From NCBI RefSeq assembly GCF_003949795.1, contig NZ_RPRY01000036.1, positions 1 to 35,093 of the forward strand: 35,093 nt of DNA, given 5' to 3'. Of the stretch, positions 15,807-23,065 are shown one piece after another; the first letter of the stretch is position 1; each line of letters opens with the position of its first letter. The translations under genes and the position numbers were made by a program. Origin of the DNA: Streptomyces sp. WAC06614. Lineage in GTDB: Bacteria > Actinomycetota > Actinomycetes > Streptomycetales > Streptomycetaceae. Below the pieces are notes generated by a model that had not been told where the DNA came from, did not search any database, and worked only from the letters and a program-made list of their open reading frames with translations.

Positions 15807-16219
15807 GCCCCGCAGCCCGTCCGCGACGCTGCGTCAGCCCCGACGCCCCCGGCGGCCGTCCTGGCGGCCTGCTCGATCCTCGCGCGGTGGACCGCACGGG
15901 CTTCGTCCGAGTGTTCCCACGCCTGCCGGTAGAAGCCGATGATCTGGTCGCGGGTCTCGTCCTCGGCCGCCCACAGATCGCTGCCGTCGGAGTCCTGCCA
16001 CCGGGGCAGTGGTTGCGGGAACGGGCGGTCGAAGACCTCGCCGAAGTACCTGGCCTCGACGAAGGCCACGTGCTTGACCAGGCCGAGGAGGTTGGTCCCG
16101 GTCGCCGTCAACGGCCGGCGGACGTCGTACTCGGACAAGCCGTCGAGCTTCCAGAGCAGCGCCTTGCGGTCCCGCCGCAGTCGCCCGTGCAGGTTTTCCT
16201 TCGCGAACTCATCGATCGT
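15803..16219 (-). pseudogene. Remnant of a DinB-family (DUF664) protein
   Basis: The frame reads TIDEFAKENLHGRLRRDRKA, then LLWKLDGLSEYDVRRPLTA and TGTNLLGLVKHVAFVEARYF, a clear DinB/DUF664 start. Intact relatives are about 170 residues and carry further helices with metal-binding histidines. Here the sequence diverges after WEHSDEARAV and stops at 15803, overlapping the NlpC stop. The expected initiation site before TIDEF (near 16219) has no ATG, GTG or TTG in frame; the only start codon is an internal TTG at 16138. Both ends are therefore damaged. Confidence 0.6.
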
Positions 16220-16276
16220 GGGGCAGGAACCTACCCAGGCAGCGCGGAGTTGCTGGCGAAGGTGGCACCGCCAAGT

Positions 16277-16308
16277 GCTCCGCTTCGAAGTCTCCCTCGA
16301 AGCGGAGC
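16277..16308 (-). terminator. Terminator hairpin after the rifampin phosphotransferase gene
   Basis: A perfect 12-base stem, GCTCCGCTTCGA and TCGAAGCGGAGC, with an 8-base loop, 10 bases beyond the stop codon at 16319. There is no clear T run, as is frequent in this kind of genome. Confidence 0.65.
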
Positions 16309-16318
16309 CCCCCGGCGG

Positions 16319-18823
16319 TCAGTCCAGGAGCTCGACGTACCCGTCGGTTCCGTGGACGCGGATGCGCTGGCCGTCGCGGATCGAGCGGGTGGCCCGGGCG
16401 ACGCCCACGACGGCCGGCAGGCCGTACTCGCGGGCGATCACCGCGCCATGGGTCATGAGGCCGCCCACCTCCGTCACCAGGCCCGCGATGCCGACGAACA
16501 GCGGCGACCAGCTGGGGTCCGTGAAGACCGTGACCAGGATGTCGCCGGCCTGGAGGTCGGCGTCGGTCATGTCGAGGACGACGCGGGCCCGGCCCTCGAC
16601 GGTCCCCGCGGAGACGGGCAGGCCGACGAGGGCGCCGGCCGGGACGTCGTCGCGCCGGTACGAACCGTCCAGGGCCTCGCCGTCCGAGGTGAGGACCCGG
16701 GGCGGCGTGAGCGCCCGGTACGACCGGAACGCGTCCTTGCGCTGCTGGACGAGCCGCTGGTCCACCCGGTGCGAGCGCACGGCGTCGTGCAGTTCGGGGA
16801 ACGTCAGGTAGCAGGCGTCCTCCTGCTCGGCGAGCACGCCGGCCCGCACGAGCCGTTCGGCCTCCGCCATCAGGGCCTGCTTGTAGACGAAGGAGCGGCT
16901 GACGATGGCGTACTTCGGGTACTCGCGGTAGCCGATGAAGGTCCTGACCCGGTCGATCATCCGCTTGGTCTCGTCGGCCTTCCGGTCCCCGTCCGGCAGT
17001 TCCCGCAGCCGCGACAGCACCTCCCGCTCCTTCTCGCGCGCCGTCCGCAGCCCCTGCTCGAAGCGTCGTGCGGCGGCGCCGGGCCCGAAGTTCCTGACGT
17101 TGTCGAGGATCGCGGGCACGAGCGTGGCGGGGCGTTCGCGCCACCGCGGTCGCGTGATGTCGATCTCGCCGACGCAGCGCATGCCGTAGCGGTCGAGGTA
17201 GGCCTCGATGGCGTCGCGCGCTGCGGGGCCGCCCGGGAGCTTCGCCAGCTCGTCCAGGAAGTCGTCGTCCTCGACGTCCTCCAGGAACGCCACCACCTCC
17301 GGCTGCGCGCGGATCACGTCCGCGACGTCGAGCAGTGCCAGTCCCATCTCCGACGTGACGTTGCCGGGGGCGGACAGCGTCAGCGTGTCGGCCGCGTTCT
17401 TCTCGCCGAGCCAGGCGCCCAGGTGGTCGTTCAGCCACCAGGTGGCCTCCATGCCCGCCATGATGACCTGGAGGCTCTGCGGATCACCGACGAGGCGCTT
17501 GTGCTCCTGGAAGGCCTGCAACAGGAATTCGAACAACTCCGGTCCGGTCCGCGCCCGGATGTCCCGCTCCAGGCCGGCGAGGGATTCCCGGCTGCGCTCG
17601 TCCAGCTCGGTGACGACGGCCGGATCGGTCGCGAGCGGGGCGGGCGCGCGGGCGGCCGGGGAGGCCAGGCGCGGGGTGACGTCGACGAACAGCCGACCGC
17701 CGGCCTCGTGCATCGGCACCATGGCGGTCAGCTGCCACACGGAGAGCCCCAGCGGCTTCATGGGGTCGGTCATCATCTGCTGGTGCCCGACGGAGACGTA
17801 GACGCGGTTCTCGTACGGGCCGGTCTCGGGGTCCGAACCGGGCCCGGGGACGGGTGCCGGGGCGGGAACCGGGAACAGCGTGGTGATCGGACGGCTCTGG
17901 AGCAGGTGGAACTCGCCGTCGGCCAGGCACCATTCGATGTCCTGCGGGCGTCCGAAGTGCGCTTCGATCCGCCGCCCGAGCCGGACGAGCCGCACGGCCT
18001 GCGCGTCCGTCAGCGTGGGCTGCTCCTGCCGCCGCGCGTCGATCGCCACCTCGTGCGTACCGCCGGAAGGCAGGGCCTGGACGGCGCGTTCCTTGGCGAC
18101 GATCGTCCTGGCCACGACCTCGCCGTGCCGCACCGTGAAGACGTCCGGATTCACCAGGCCGGACACCAGGGCCTCGCCGAGCCCGAAGCTCGCCTCCACG
18201 GTGGCGGCCTTCCGATCGCCCGTGACGGGGTCGGCCGTGAACAGGACACCGGCCACCTGCGGGAGGACCATCCGCTGGACGACCACGGCCATGTCGACCG
18301 TACGGTCGTCGATGCCGTGGCTCCGGCGGTACGTGACGGCCCGCTCGGTGAACAGCGAGGCCCAGCAGCGGCTGATGTGCCGCAGGACGGCCGCCGGCCC
18401 CACGATGTTGAGGTAGGTGTCCTGCTGGCCGGCGAAGGAGGCGGACGGCAGGTCCTCCGCCGTCGCGCTGGACCGGACGGCGTAGGCGGCCCGCTCGCCG
18501 TACCGGTTGAGCGCGTCGGTGATCGCCGTCGCGACGACGTCCGGCACGGGGATCCCTTCGACGGCGCGGCGCACCTCGGCGCTGAGCGCGCCGACGGCTT
18601 CCCGGTCGTCCGGGTGCACGCGTCCCAGACGGTCGATCGCGTCCTGGACGGCCGGTGCTTCCGCCAGGATCCGGCGGAAGGCGTCCGTGGTCACGCAGAA
18701 GCCTTCCGGGACGCGGACGCCCTCGATCCGCGCCAGCTCGCCCAGGTGCGCGGCCTTGCCGCCGACGACGGCGACCTGTGCCGCGTCGATGTGCCGCAGA
18801 TCCCGTACGTACGGTCCGGTCAT
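16319..18823 (-). CDS. rph: Rifampin phosphotransferase (PEP-synthase-like)
   Basis: An 834-residue cytoplasmic enzyme that inactivates rifamycins by transferring the beta phosphate of ATP to the drug's ansa-bridge hydroxyl. The N-terminal ATP-grasp-like half has VVGGKAAHLGEL, RSSATAEDLPSASFAGQQDT and the ending DIEWCLADGEFHLLQSRPIT. The middle is the drug-binding domain (about 360-720). The C-terminal swivelling domain carries the phospho-carrier histidine in EVGGLMTHGAVIAREYG. This order and length match Rph rather than true PEP synthase, whose C-terminal PEP barrel is absent. The ATG at 18823 has GGAGG seven bases upstream. A rifamycin-associated element 95 bases upstream supports both function and drug induction. 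Any relation to neighbouring genes is not evident. Confidence 0.9.
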   Translation of the reverse strand: MTGPYVRDLRHIDAAQVAVVGGKAAHLGELARIEGVRVPEGFCVTTDAFRRILAEAPAVQDAIDRLGRVHPDDREAVGALSAEVRRAVEGIPVPDVVATAITDALNRYGERAAYAVRSSATAEDLPSASFAGQQDTYLNIVGPAAVLRHISRCWASLFTERAVTYRRSHGIDDRTVDMAVVVQRMVLPQVAGVLFTADPVTGDRKAATVEASFGLGEALVSGLVNPDVFTVRHGEVVARTIVAKERAVQALPSGGTHEVAIDARRQEQPTLTDAQAVRLVRLGRRIEAHFGRPQDIEWCLADGEFHLLQSRPITTLFPVPAPAPVPGPGSDPETGPYENRVYVSVGHQQMMTDPMKPLGLSVWQLTAMVPMHEAGGRLFVDVTPRLASPAARAPAPLATDPAVVTELDERSRESLAGLERDIRARTGPELFEFLLQAFQEHKRLVGDPQSLQVIMAGMEATWWLNDHLGAWLGEKNAADTLTLSAPGNVTSEMGLALLDVADVIRAQPEVVAFLEDVEDDDFLDELAKLPGGPAARDAIEAYLDRYGMRCVGEIDITRPRWRERPATLVPAILDNVRNFGPGAAARRFEQGLRTAREKEREVLSRLRELPDGDRKADETKRMIDRVRTFIGYREYPKYAIVSRSFVYKQALMAEAERLVRAGVLAEQEDACYLTFPELHDAVRSHRVDQRLVQQRKDAFRSYRALTPPRVLTSDGEALDGSYRRDDVPAGALVGLPVSAGTVEGRARVVLDMTDADLQAGDILVTVFTDPSWSPLFVGIAGLVTEVGGLMTHGAVIAREYGLPAVVGVARATRSIRDGQRIRVHGTDGYVELLD

Positions 18824-18901
18824 CGCGACACCTCCGGAGTCGGTATCGACAGCGCTCGCATCGTGGGCCCCATTCTTCGCGATTCGTGGCTTCGGCGGAC
18901 G

Positions 18902-18932
18902 ATTCTGCGCGAGGACAGGGGCCTTGCGGCAA
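18902..18932 (-). promoter_or_regulatory. Candidate rph promoter starting inside the RAE
   Basis: TTGCCG (18932-18927) within the RAE, followed 19 bases later by CAGAAT (18907-18902), would start rph mRNA near 18895, leaving a leader of about 70 bases. The spacing is longer than ideal, so this is tentative. Confidence 0.4.
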
Positions 18933-18937
18933 GCCCC
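18918..18937. promoter_or_regulatory. Rifamycin-associated element (RAE)
   Basis: Read on the rph strand it is GGGGCTTGCCGCAAGGCCCC, a near-palindrome. It agrees, apart from the central base, with the RAE consensus I recall for rifamycin-induced actinobacterial resistance genes. It lies upstream of rph in the same orientation. It contains a TTGCCG on the rph strand and a TTGCGG on the other, each able to act as a -35 hexamer. Confidence 0.8.
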
Positions 18938-18952
18938 CCGGTGCGCTATAGC
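18924..18952 (+). promoter_or_regulatory. Plus-strand promoter whose -35 lies in the RAE
   Basis: TTGCGG (18924-18929), a 17-base spacer and TATAGC (18947-18952) form a good sigma-70-type promoter facing the phospholipase-D-like gene. The expected transcript start is near 18959, directly before a terminator-like hairpin. Confidence 0.55.
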
Positions 18953-18960
18953 TTGGTAGT

Positions 18961-18988
18961 GGCAGGGAGAGTGATCTCCCTGCCTTTT
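18961..18988 (+). terminator. Perfect intrinsic terminator directly after the RAE promoter
   Basis: GGCAGGGAGA and TCTCCCTGCC, a perfect 10-base stem with loop GTGA, followed by TTTT. It works on the plus strand only. No plus-strand gene ends nearby: rph is on the other strand and the next gene starts at 19049. It therefore looks like an attenuator or the end of a roughly 30-base RNA. Confidence 0.75.
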
Positions 18989-19048
18989 GCGTGGGAGCCG
19001 TCCCCGCCCTCCGCACGGCACTGCGGACAGGCCGTGCGAGACTGCGGC

Positions 19049-21220
19049 ATGCGCAGATCAAGATCACTGGCGGTTGCGGCGGGGCTGATGATGGGGCTGG
19101 CCCTCCTCGACGCACCCGGGGCACAGGCCGTGGACGACACCGTGGCGGTCACCGCCACCTTCAACGACCCCGCCGGCACCACGGCCCAGCAGGACGCGAT
19201 ACGCAACCAGCTGATCTCGTTGGTCAACCGGGCGCCCGCGGGTTCGGAGATCAACGGTTCCGTCTACCTCATCACCGACGGCGGGGTCCGCAGCGCCCTG
19301 GTCGCGGCCAAGCAGCGCGGGGTCAAGGTCAAGGTCATCGTGGACGGCGACGCCGTCGCGGACGTCGACCCGGACAGCGGCAAGGCCACCGGGTCCGAGT
19401 ACTCCGCGCTCGCGGCGGCCGGCGGACTGGGCACCGATCCGAGCGCGGACTCGTGGGTGATGGCCTGCCCCGCGCACCGAGGTTGCATCGGAAACCGCGA
19501 CCTCGGGGGCGGCGACGACGGCGCGATCAACCACAACAAGTTCTTCCTGTTCTCCAAGGTCGGCGCCACGGAGAACGTGGTCTTCCAGACCTCGGCGAAC
19601 CTCACCACCAGCCAGCGCCGCAACCTCTACAACAACGCGGTCACCCTCCCCGACAACGGGTCCGGCCTGTACGCGGCGTACCGGAACTACTGGCAGGACC
19701 TCCAGACGTACGGGTCCTCCGGCACGGGCCTGGCCCACTACTACAAGACCCAGGACAGCGGCCCGTACAAGACGTACTTCTTCCCGCGGCAGGAGAAGGC
19801 GGGCACCACGTACAGCACGGACGCCGGCACGGACACCGTCGTCTCCCTGCTGGGCAACCTCGACTGCGCCGGTGGGACCGGCCGGGTCCGCATCGGCATG
19901 TACGCCTTCACCCGCCCGCAGGTGGCCGACAAGCTGGTCGAGCTCCAGGCCGCGGGATGCCGGGTGGAGCTGCTGCACAACGGTGAGGAGGGCAACCTCG
20001 GCACCACCGTGCAGAACACGATCGCCGGCAAGCTCGGCTACGTCGCCCGGTGCGCGGGCACGGCGACGGACAGCGGCGGGGCCTCGCGCACCATCGGAAT
20101 CCACTCCAAGTACCTGCTCGTGGAAGGCACTTACCTCGGGGTCCCGAACCGCAAGCTGGTGTTCACGGGAAGCCACAACTACACCTTCCCCAACCTCCGC
20201 TCGCACGACGAGACCCTGCTGAAGATCGACAACCCGGCGGTCCATGACGCGTTCGCCGCGAACTTCGAGTCCCTCAAGGCAGGACCGCACTGCACCAGGT
20301 GGCTCCAGCCCCCGGCCCCCGCCCCGGGTTGGAAGACCGAGGTCCTCGCGCGGACCGACACCGGCCTCTACCAGGGCATCCGTCTCGCCGACGGCTCCTG
20401 GACCGGGTTCACCGACGTCCAGTCCAAGGCCGGGAACATCAACGGGGTCCACGCGGTCGCGGCCGCCGGGATCAACGCCGACACCCACGTCGTCGCCCTC
20501 GGCGGGGACGGCCGTATCCACCACACCGTGCGCAAGGACGACGGCACATGGGCCGCCTTCGGTGACGTGGGCGCCGTCGCCGGTGTCCTCGGCAGCGTCA
20601 CGCAGCTCTCGGCCGTCTCCCTCGGCAACGACCTCCACGTCGTAGCGGTCGCCGACGGCAAGGTCTTCCACACCATCCGCAACGCCACCGGTCACTGGAC
20701 CCCCTTCGGTGACGTCGCCGGCGCCGTCGGGCCGATCGGCACGGTGACCGCCGCGGCCACGGCCGGCGTCGGCGGCGAGCTCCAGCTCGTCGCGATCAGC
20801 GGCGGCAAGGCCCTGCACACCATCCGCAACACCGCAGGGCAGTGGAGCAGTTGGGGCGACGTCGCCGCAGCGGCCGGCGCCACCGGCCCCATCAGCTCCG
20901 TGAGCATGGCCGGCACCGGCGGCGACGCGCAGATCGTCGTCGCCACCGACAACGGCTCCCGCCAGTACCACGCCGTCCGCAGGACGGACCGGACCTGGAC
21001 GCCCTTCGCCGACCTGAAGGACCGTCTCGGGACGGTCAGCGCGACGTCCCTGGGCGCGGCCCACGTCGACGGCGAACTCCAGCTCACCGCGACCACCTCC
21101 GCCGGCGGGCTCCTGCACGTCATCCGCCACGCCGACGGCACCTGGTCACCAGCCACCACGGTCGCCCTCCAGGGCGTGACCGGAACGCTCGGGGCCGCCT
21201 CCGTCACCGGGACGCTCTAG
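19049..21220 (+). CDS. Secreted phospholipase-D-like protein with C-terminal repeat (propeller-like) domain
   Basis: A 723-residue exported protein; residues 1-27 are a signal peptide ending APGAQA. Residues about 40-415 hold two HKD half-sites of the PLD superfamily: H162 and K164 in INHNKFFLF with TSANLT, and H352 and K354 in GIHSKYLLVEG with TGSHNYT. The reaction may be phosphodiester hydrolysis of a phospholipid or nucleic acid; sequence does not decide. From about 425 onward come five similar units of about 55-60 residues, each with a W-x-x-F/W-G/A-D-V line (WAAFGDVG, WTPFGDVA, WSSWGDVA, WTPFADLK) and an H-T/A-I/V-R turn, probably a lectin-like beta-propeller. The ATG at 19049 is chosen for its signal peptide; the open frame upstream is antisense to rph. 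Ribosome site weak. Confidence 0.85.
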   Translation: MRRSRSLAVAAGLMMGLALLDAPGAQAVDDTVAVTATFNDPAGTTAQQDAIRNQLISLVNRAPAGSEINGSVYLITDGGVRSALVAAKQRGVKVKVIVDGDAVADVDPDSGKATGSEYSALAAAGGLGTDPSADSWVMACPAHRGCIGNRDLGGGDDGAINHNKFFLFSKVGATENVVFQTSANLTTSQRRNLYNNAVTLPDNGSGLYAAYRNYWQDLQTYGSSGTGLAHYYKTQDSGPYKTYFFPRQEKAGTTYSTDAGTDTVVSLLGNLDCAGGTGRVRIGMYAFTRPQVADKLVELQAAGCRVELLHNGEEGNLGTTVQNTIAGKLGYVARCAGTATDSGGASRTIGIHSKYLLVEGTYLGVPNRKLVFTGSHNYTFPNLRSHDETLLKIDNPAVHDAFAANFESLKAGPHCTRWLQPPAPAPGWKTEVLARTDTGLYQGIRLADGSWTGFTDVQSKAGNINGVHAVAAAGINADTHVVALGGDGRIHHTVRKDDGTWAAFGDVGAVAGVLGSVTQLSAVSLGNDLHVVAVADGKVFHTIRNATGHWTPFGDVAGAVGPIGTVTAAATAGVGGELQLVAISGGKALHTIRNTAGQWSSWGDVAAAAGATGPISSVSMAGTGGDAQIVVATDNGSRQYHAVRRTDRTWTPFADLKDRLGTVSATSLGAAHVDGELQLTATTSAGGLLHVIRHADGTWSPATTVALQGVTGTLGAASVTGTL

Positions 21221-21256
21221 CACGTCCGTGCGGGAGACGGCACGGCGTGCATACGA

Positions 21257-21646
21257 TCAGGCCATGACGACGACAGCCGGCTCCCGCTGGTCCCTCTGCT
21301 CCCGGAACTCGTTCCTGTCGATCGGATCCGTCGGCTCGACGTTGTCGATCGGGTCCGTCGGCTCGTTCCTGTCCGTCGGATCGGTGGGCTCGGCCGCGTC
21401 CGTCCTCTCGGTCGGCTCCTGGGCGAGCTGCGGTTCGCTGCTGTCCGCCGGGTCCCGCTGGTCGGTCCTGTCCTGGCGCTCCCGCTGCGGCGTCCTGGCC
21501 GGAGGTACGGCCCTGGCCGTGGCGACGGCCCTGGTGCTCACGCGGCACGGCACCGACTGAGGGGCAGTCACCCGGCGGCCGAGCTCGGCCTCCAGGGCGG
21601 CGCGCGCCCGGTCCGGGTCGTCGCCGCCGGTGAGCGGCATGTCCAC
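21257..21646 (-). CDS. Overlapping antisense reading frame with strong ribosome site, doubtful
   Basis: A 129-residue frame starting GTG at 21646 (or ATG at 21640), with AGGAGG seven bases upstream, the best ribosome site in this stretch. The first 30 residues (MPLTGGDDPDRARAALEAEL) look like ordinary protein; the rest is a polar T/D/P/E repeat that is simply the other strand of the SIGSVGS repeats. Both frames share the same third-position bases, so codon bias cannot separate them. It is kept because it follows the CbpM remnant in the same direction. Confidence 0.3.
   Translation of the reverse strand: MDMPLTGGDDPDRARAALEAELGRRVTAPQSVPCRVSTRAVATARAVPPARTPQRERQDRTDQRDPADSSEPQLAQEPTERTDAAEPTDPTDRNEPTDPIDNVEPTDPIDRNEFREQRDQREPAVVVMA
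21264..21560 (+). CDS. Small Ser/Gly repeat protein with C-terminal membrane helix
   Basis: A 98-residue protein. Residues 15-60 repeat a unit like FLSIGSVGS or TLSIGSVGS about five times, with decay toward the C-terminus; then comes SWRSRCGVLAGGTALAVATALVLTR, a likely membrane helix. I recall similar SIGSxGS repeat proteins in other actinobacteria, without known function. The regular spacing of small residues could form a stacked beta structure or a glycine-zipper helix. The ATG at 21264 has only a weak ribosome site. It lies wholly opposite a minus-strand frame with a stronger ribosome site (21257-21646), so only one of the two may be real. Confidence 0.6.
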   Translation: MTTTAGSRWSLCSRNSFLSIGSVGSTLSIGSVGSFLSVGSVGSAASVLSVGSWASCGSLLSAGSRWSVLSWRSRCGVLAGGTALAVATALVLTRHGTD

Positions 21647-21831
21647 GGGTTCACCTCCTGCGCACCCTGCCGAGGGGGGTGCAGCCCGGCCAGGGCGGCT
21701 TCGAATTCCTCGATGCGGTCCAGCAGGTCGAGTGCGACCCCGAGGGCGGCGTGGTTCAGCCCCGGGCCGTGCGCAGCCGGTGGATGCGGGCCAGCGGGTA
21801 TCGCCATGGGTTCTGCGCCACGTGTACTCAT
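21568..21831 (-). pseudogene. Remnant of CbpM-like chaperone modulator
   Basis: An 87-residue frame whose ATG overlaps the dnaJ stop (ATGA). Its centre, GLNHAALGVALDLLDRIEEF, matches the conserved C-terminal helix of CbpM, the MerR-like partner that inhibits CbpA/DnaJ by binding its J domain. The N-terminal helix-turn-helix half, normally about 60 residues, is replaced by an unrelated Pro/Ala/Gly stretch, and the last 30 residues are unlike CbpM. Position right after a CbpA-type gene supports the identity. It could be dead or a helix-only product. Confidence 0.55.
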
Positions 21832-22814
21832 CCCCTTCCGCTGCGGTGGCGGGGGTCGAAGCCGGACTCCTTGGCCAGCCGCTGGAACAGGTCCCGTTCC
21901 GTCGGCGTCGGCTCGGCCGGCACGACGATCTTGACCTCGGCGTAGAGGTCGCCCGGCTGACCGCGCCGGTCGGGCATGCCGCGTCCGCGCAGCCGGAGTT
22001 TGCGGCCGCTGGAGGAGCCCGGCGGCAGGTCCACCCTGGCGGTGCCGCCCGGGGTGTCCACGGGGACGGACGCGCCCAGCGCGGCCTCCCACGGTGCGAC
22101 CGGCAGATCGACGGTGATGTCGCGGCCGTCGACGCGGTACCGGGGGTGGGGTGCCAGTCGCACGATCAGGTAAAGATCGCCGGAGGGGCCGCCGCCGCTG
22201 CCGGTTCCGCCCTGGCCGGCCAGGCGGATGCACTGCCCGTCGGTGACGCCGGGCGGGATGGTCACCTCCAAGCTGCGCGGGCCGGCCGAGGTGTCGAGCG
22301 TGATGCGCCGGCGGCCTCCGACGTACGCGTCCTCCACGCCGAGGGTGATCTCGGCCTGTCGGTCGGCGCCCGGCACCGGGCCGAAGCCGCCACGACCCGC
22401 CGCGCCGCCGCCGAAGAGGCCGCCGAGGAAGTCCTCGAAGCCCCCGCCCCCGGCGCCACCGAACCCTTCGAAGTCTCCGAAAGGGGCTCCGCCGAAGCCG
22501 GTGCCGCCGCCGGTGTTCACGTACACCCGTCGCCCGCCACCCGGCCCGAAAGGACTGCCGGCTCCGCCCGTCGGCTCCTCGCGGGCCTGGCGCCAGGCCG
22601 GTCCGAAGCGGTCGTAGCGGGCGCGGCCGTCCGGGTCCGAGAGGGCCTCGTAGGCCTCGTTGACCTCCTTGAACCGCTCCTCGGCCGCGGGGTCCTTGCT
22701 GAGGTCGGGGTGCCAGCGGCGGGCGAGGTTGCGGTAGGCGCGCTGGATCTCCTCGGCGCTCGCGTCGCGGGTGACACCGAGTACCTCGTAGTAGTCACGG
22801 TTCGCGTTCGCCAT
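21828..22814 (-). CDS. DnaJ-class molecular chaperone (CbpA type)
   Basis: A 328-residue Hsp40. Residues 7-72 are the J domain with HPD at 35-37 ([20 protein letters not shown]), which stimulates the ATPase of DnaK. A Gly/Phe-rich linker (80-145) follows, then two beta-barrel substrate-binding domains ([56 protein letters not shown]). The four CxxCxGxG zinc repeats of classic DnaJ are absent, so it is the CbpA type. The ATG at 22814 has GGGGAG upstream. The gene normally follows dnaK and grpE, but only a dnaK fragment remains upstream. It is probably controlled by the HspR-type site at 22974. Confidence 0.92.
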   Translation of the reverse strand: MANANRDYYEVLGVTRDASAEEIQRAYRNLARRWHPDLSKDPAAEERFKEVNEAYEALSDPDGRARYDRFGPAWRQAREEPTGGAGSPFGPGGGRRVYVNTGGGTGFGGAPFGDFEGFGGAGGGGFEDFLGGLFGGGAAGRGGFGPVPGADRQAEITLGVEDAYVGGRRRITLDTSAGPRSLEVTIPPGVTDGQCIRLAGQGGTGSGGGPSGDLYLIVRLAPHPRYRVDGRDITVDLPVAPWEAALGASVPVDTPGGTARVDLPPGSSSGRKLRLRGRGMPDRRGQPGDLYAEVKIVVPAEPTPTERDLFQRLAKESGFDPRHRSGRG

Positions 22815-22867
22815 CGACTGCTCCCCTGATCGCTGTCGCCGCCGTGATCGCTGTCGTCGTCGCAGTT

Positions 22868-22954
22868 GATCACCGCCTGGGTGATCTTCTCCCCGAGCTG
22901 CTCGGCGGCATCGTCCGCGAGCTTGCGGAGCATGGCGGCGGAGATCTCCTCCTG
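22868..22954 (-). pseudogene. Fragment of a dnaK gene
   Basis: About 29 codons read [20 protein letters not shown] then GEKITQAVI. This is the part of the DnaK ATPase domain that precedes VPAYFNDAQRQATKDAG in intact proteins. It breaks off at once into unrelated [10 protein letters not shown] sequence, with a 12-base direct repeat (TGATCGCTGTCG in plus-strand reading) nearby at 22827-22856. It lies between an HspR-type site and dnaJ, exactly where dnaK is expected. An internal deletion of dnaK and probably grpE explains it. Confidence 0.6.
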
Positions 22955-22964
22955 CCCTATCTCC

Positions 22965-22993
22965 GGGATAGGACTTGAGTAGGGTCTTGTCAA
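22965..22993 (-). promoter_or_regulatory. Candidate promoter for the dnaK fragment and dnaJ
   Basis: TTGACA (22993-22988) and TATCCC (22970-22965) with a 17-base spacer, divergent from the hsp20 promoter and overlapped by the same operator. The -35 is consensus; the -10 is weak. Confidence 0.45.
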
Positions 22994-22994
22994 G
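22974..22994. promoter_or_regulatory. HAIR-type HspR operator
   Basis: CTTGAGT, seven bases, TGTCAAG. The HspR consensus is CTTGAGT-N7-ACTCAAG, so the left half is perfect and the right half matches at five of seven. It lies between dnaJ (minus) and hsp20 (plus), overlapping the -35 regions of both. No hspR gene is in the window, so the repressor must be encoded elsewhere. Confidence 0.7.
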
Positions 22995-23015
22995 AATGTA
23001 GCCAAGGGTTATATA
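22987..23015 (+). promoter_or_regulatory. hsp20 promoter
   Basis: TTGTCA (22987-22992), a 17-base spacer and TATATA (23010-23015): an unusually good vegetative promoter. The -35 overlaps the HspR-type operator. The expected transcript start is near 23022, leaving a leader of about 45 bases with an AAGGAGG ribosome site. Confidence 0.7.
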
Positions 23016-23065
23016 AGAAGTGCTGAACCAAAGGCCACGAAGAAGGTCAAAGGAGGCGTGCTCAC

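Noticed and set aside
16319..18823. Phosphoenolpyruvate synthase
   Set aside because: The C-terminal PEP-binding barrel is missing, the mobile His domain is at the very end, and a rifamycin-associated element lies upstream; this fits rifampin phosphotransferase.
18941..18995. tRNA-like look (AGCTTGGTAGTGG followed by a stem)
   Set aside because: No T arm, no acceptor pairing and the stem has a 4-base loop; it is better explained as a terminator after a promoter.
15887..19048. The long plus-strand frame in front of the phospholipase-D-like gene
   Set aside because: It is antisense to rph and has no recognisable domain; the real gene begins with the signal peptide at 19049.
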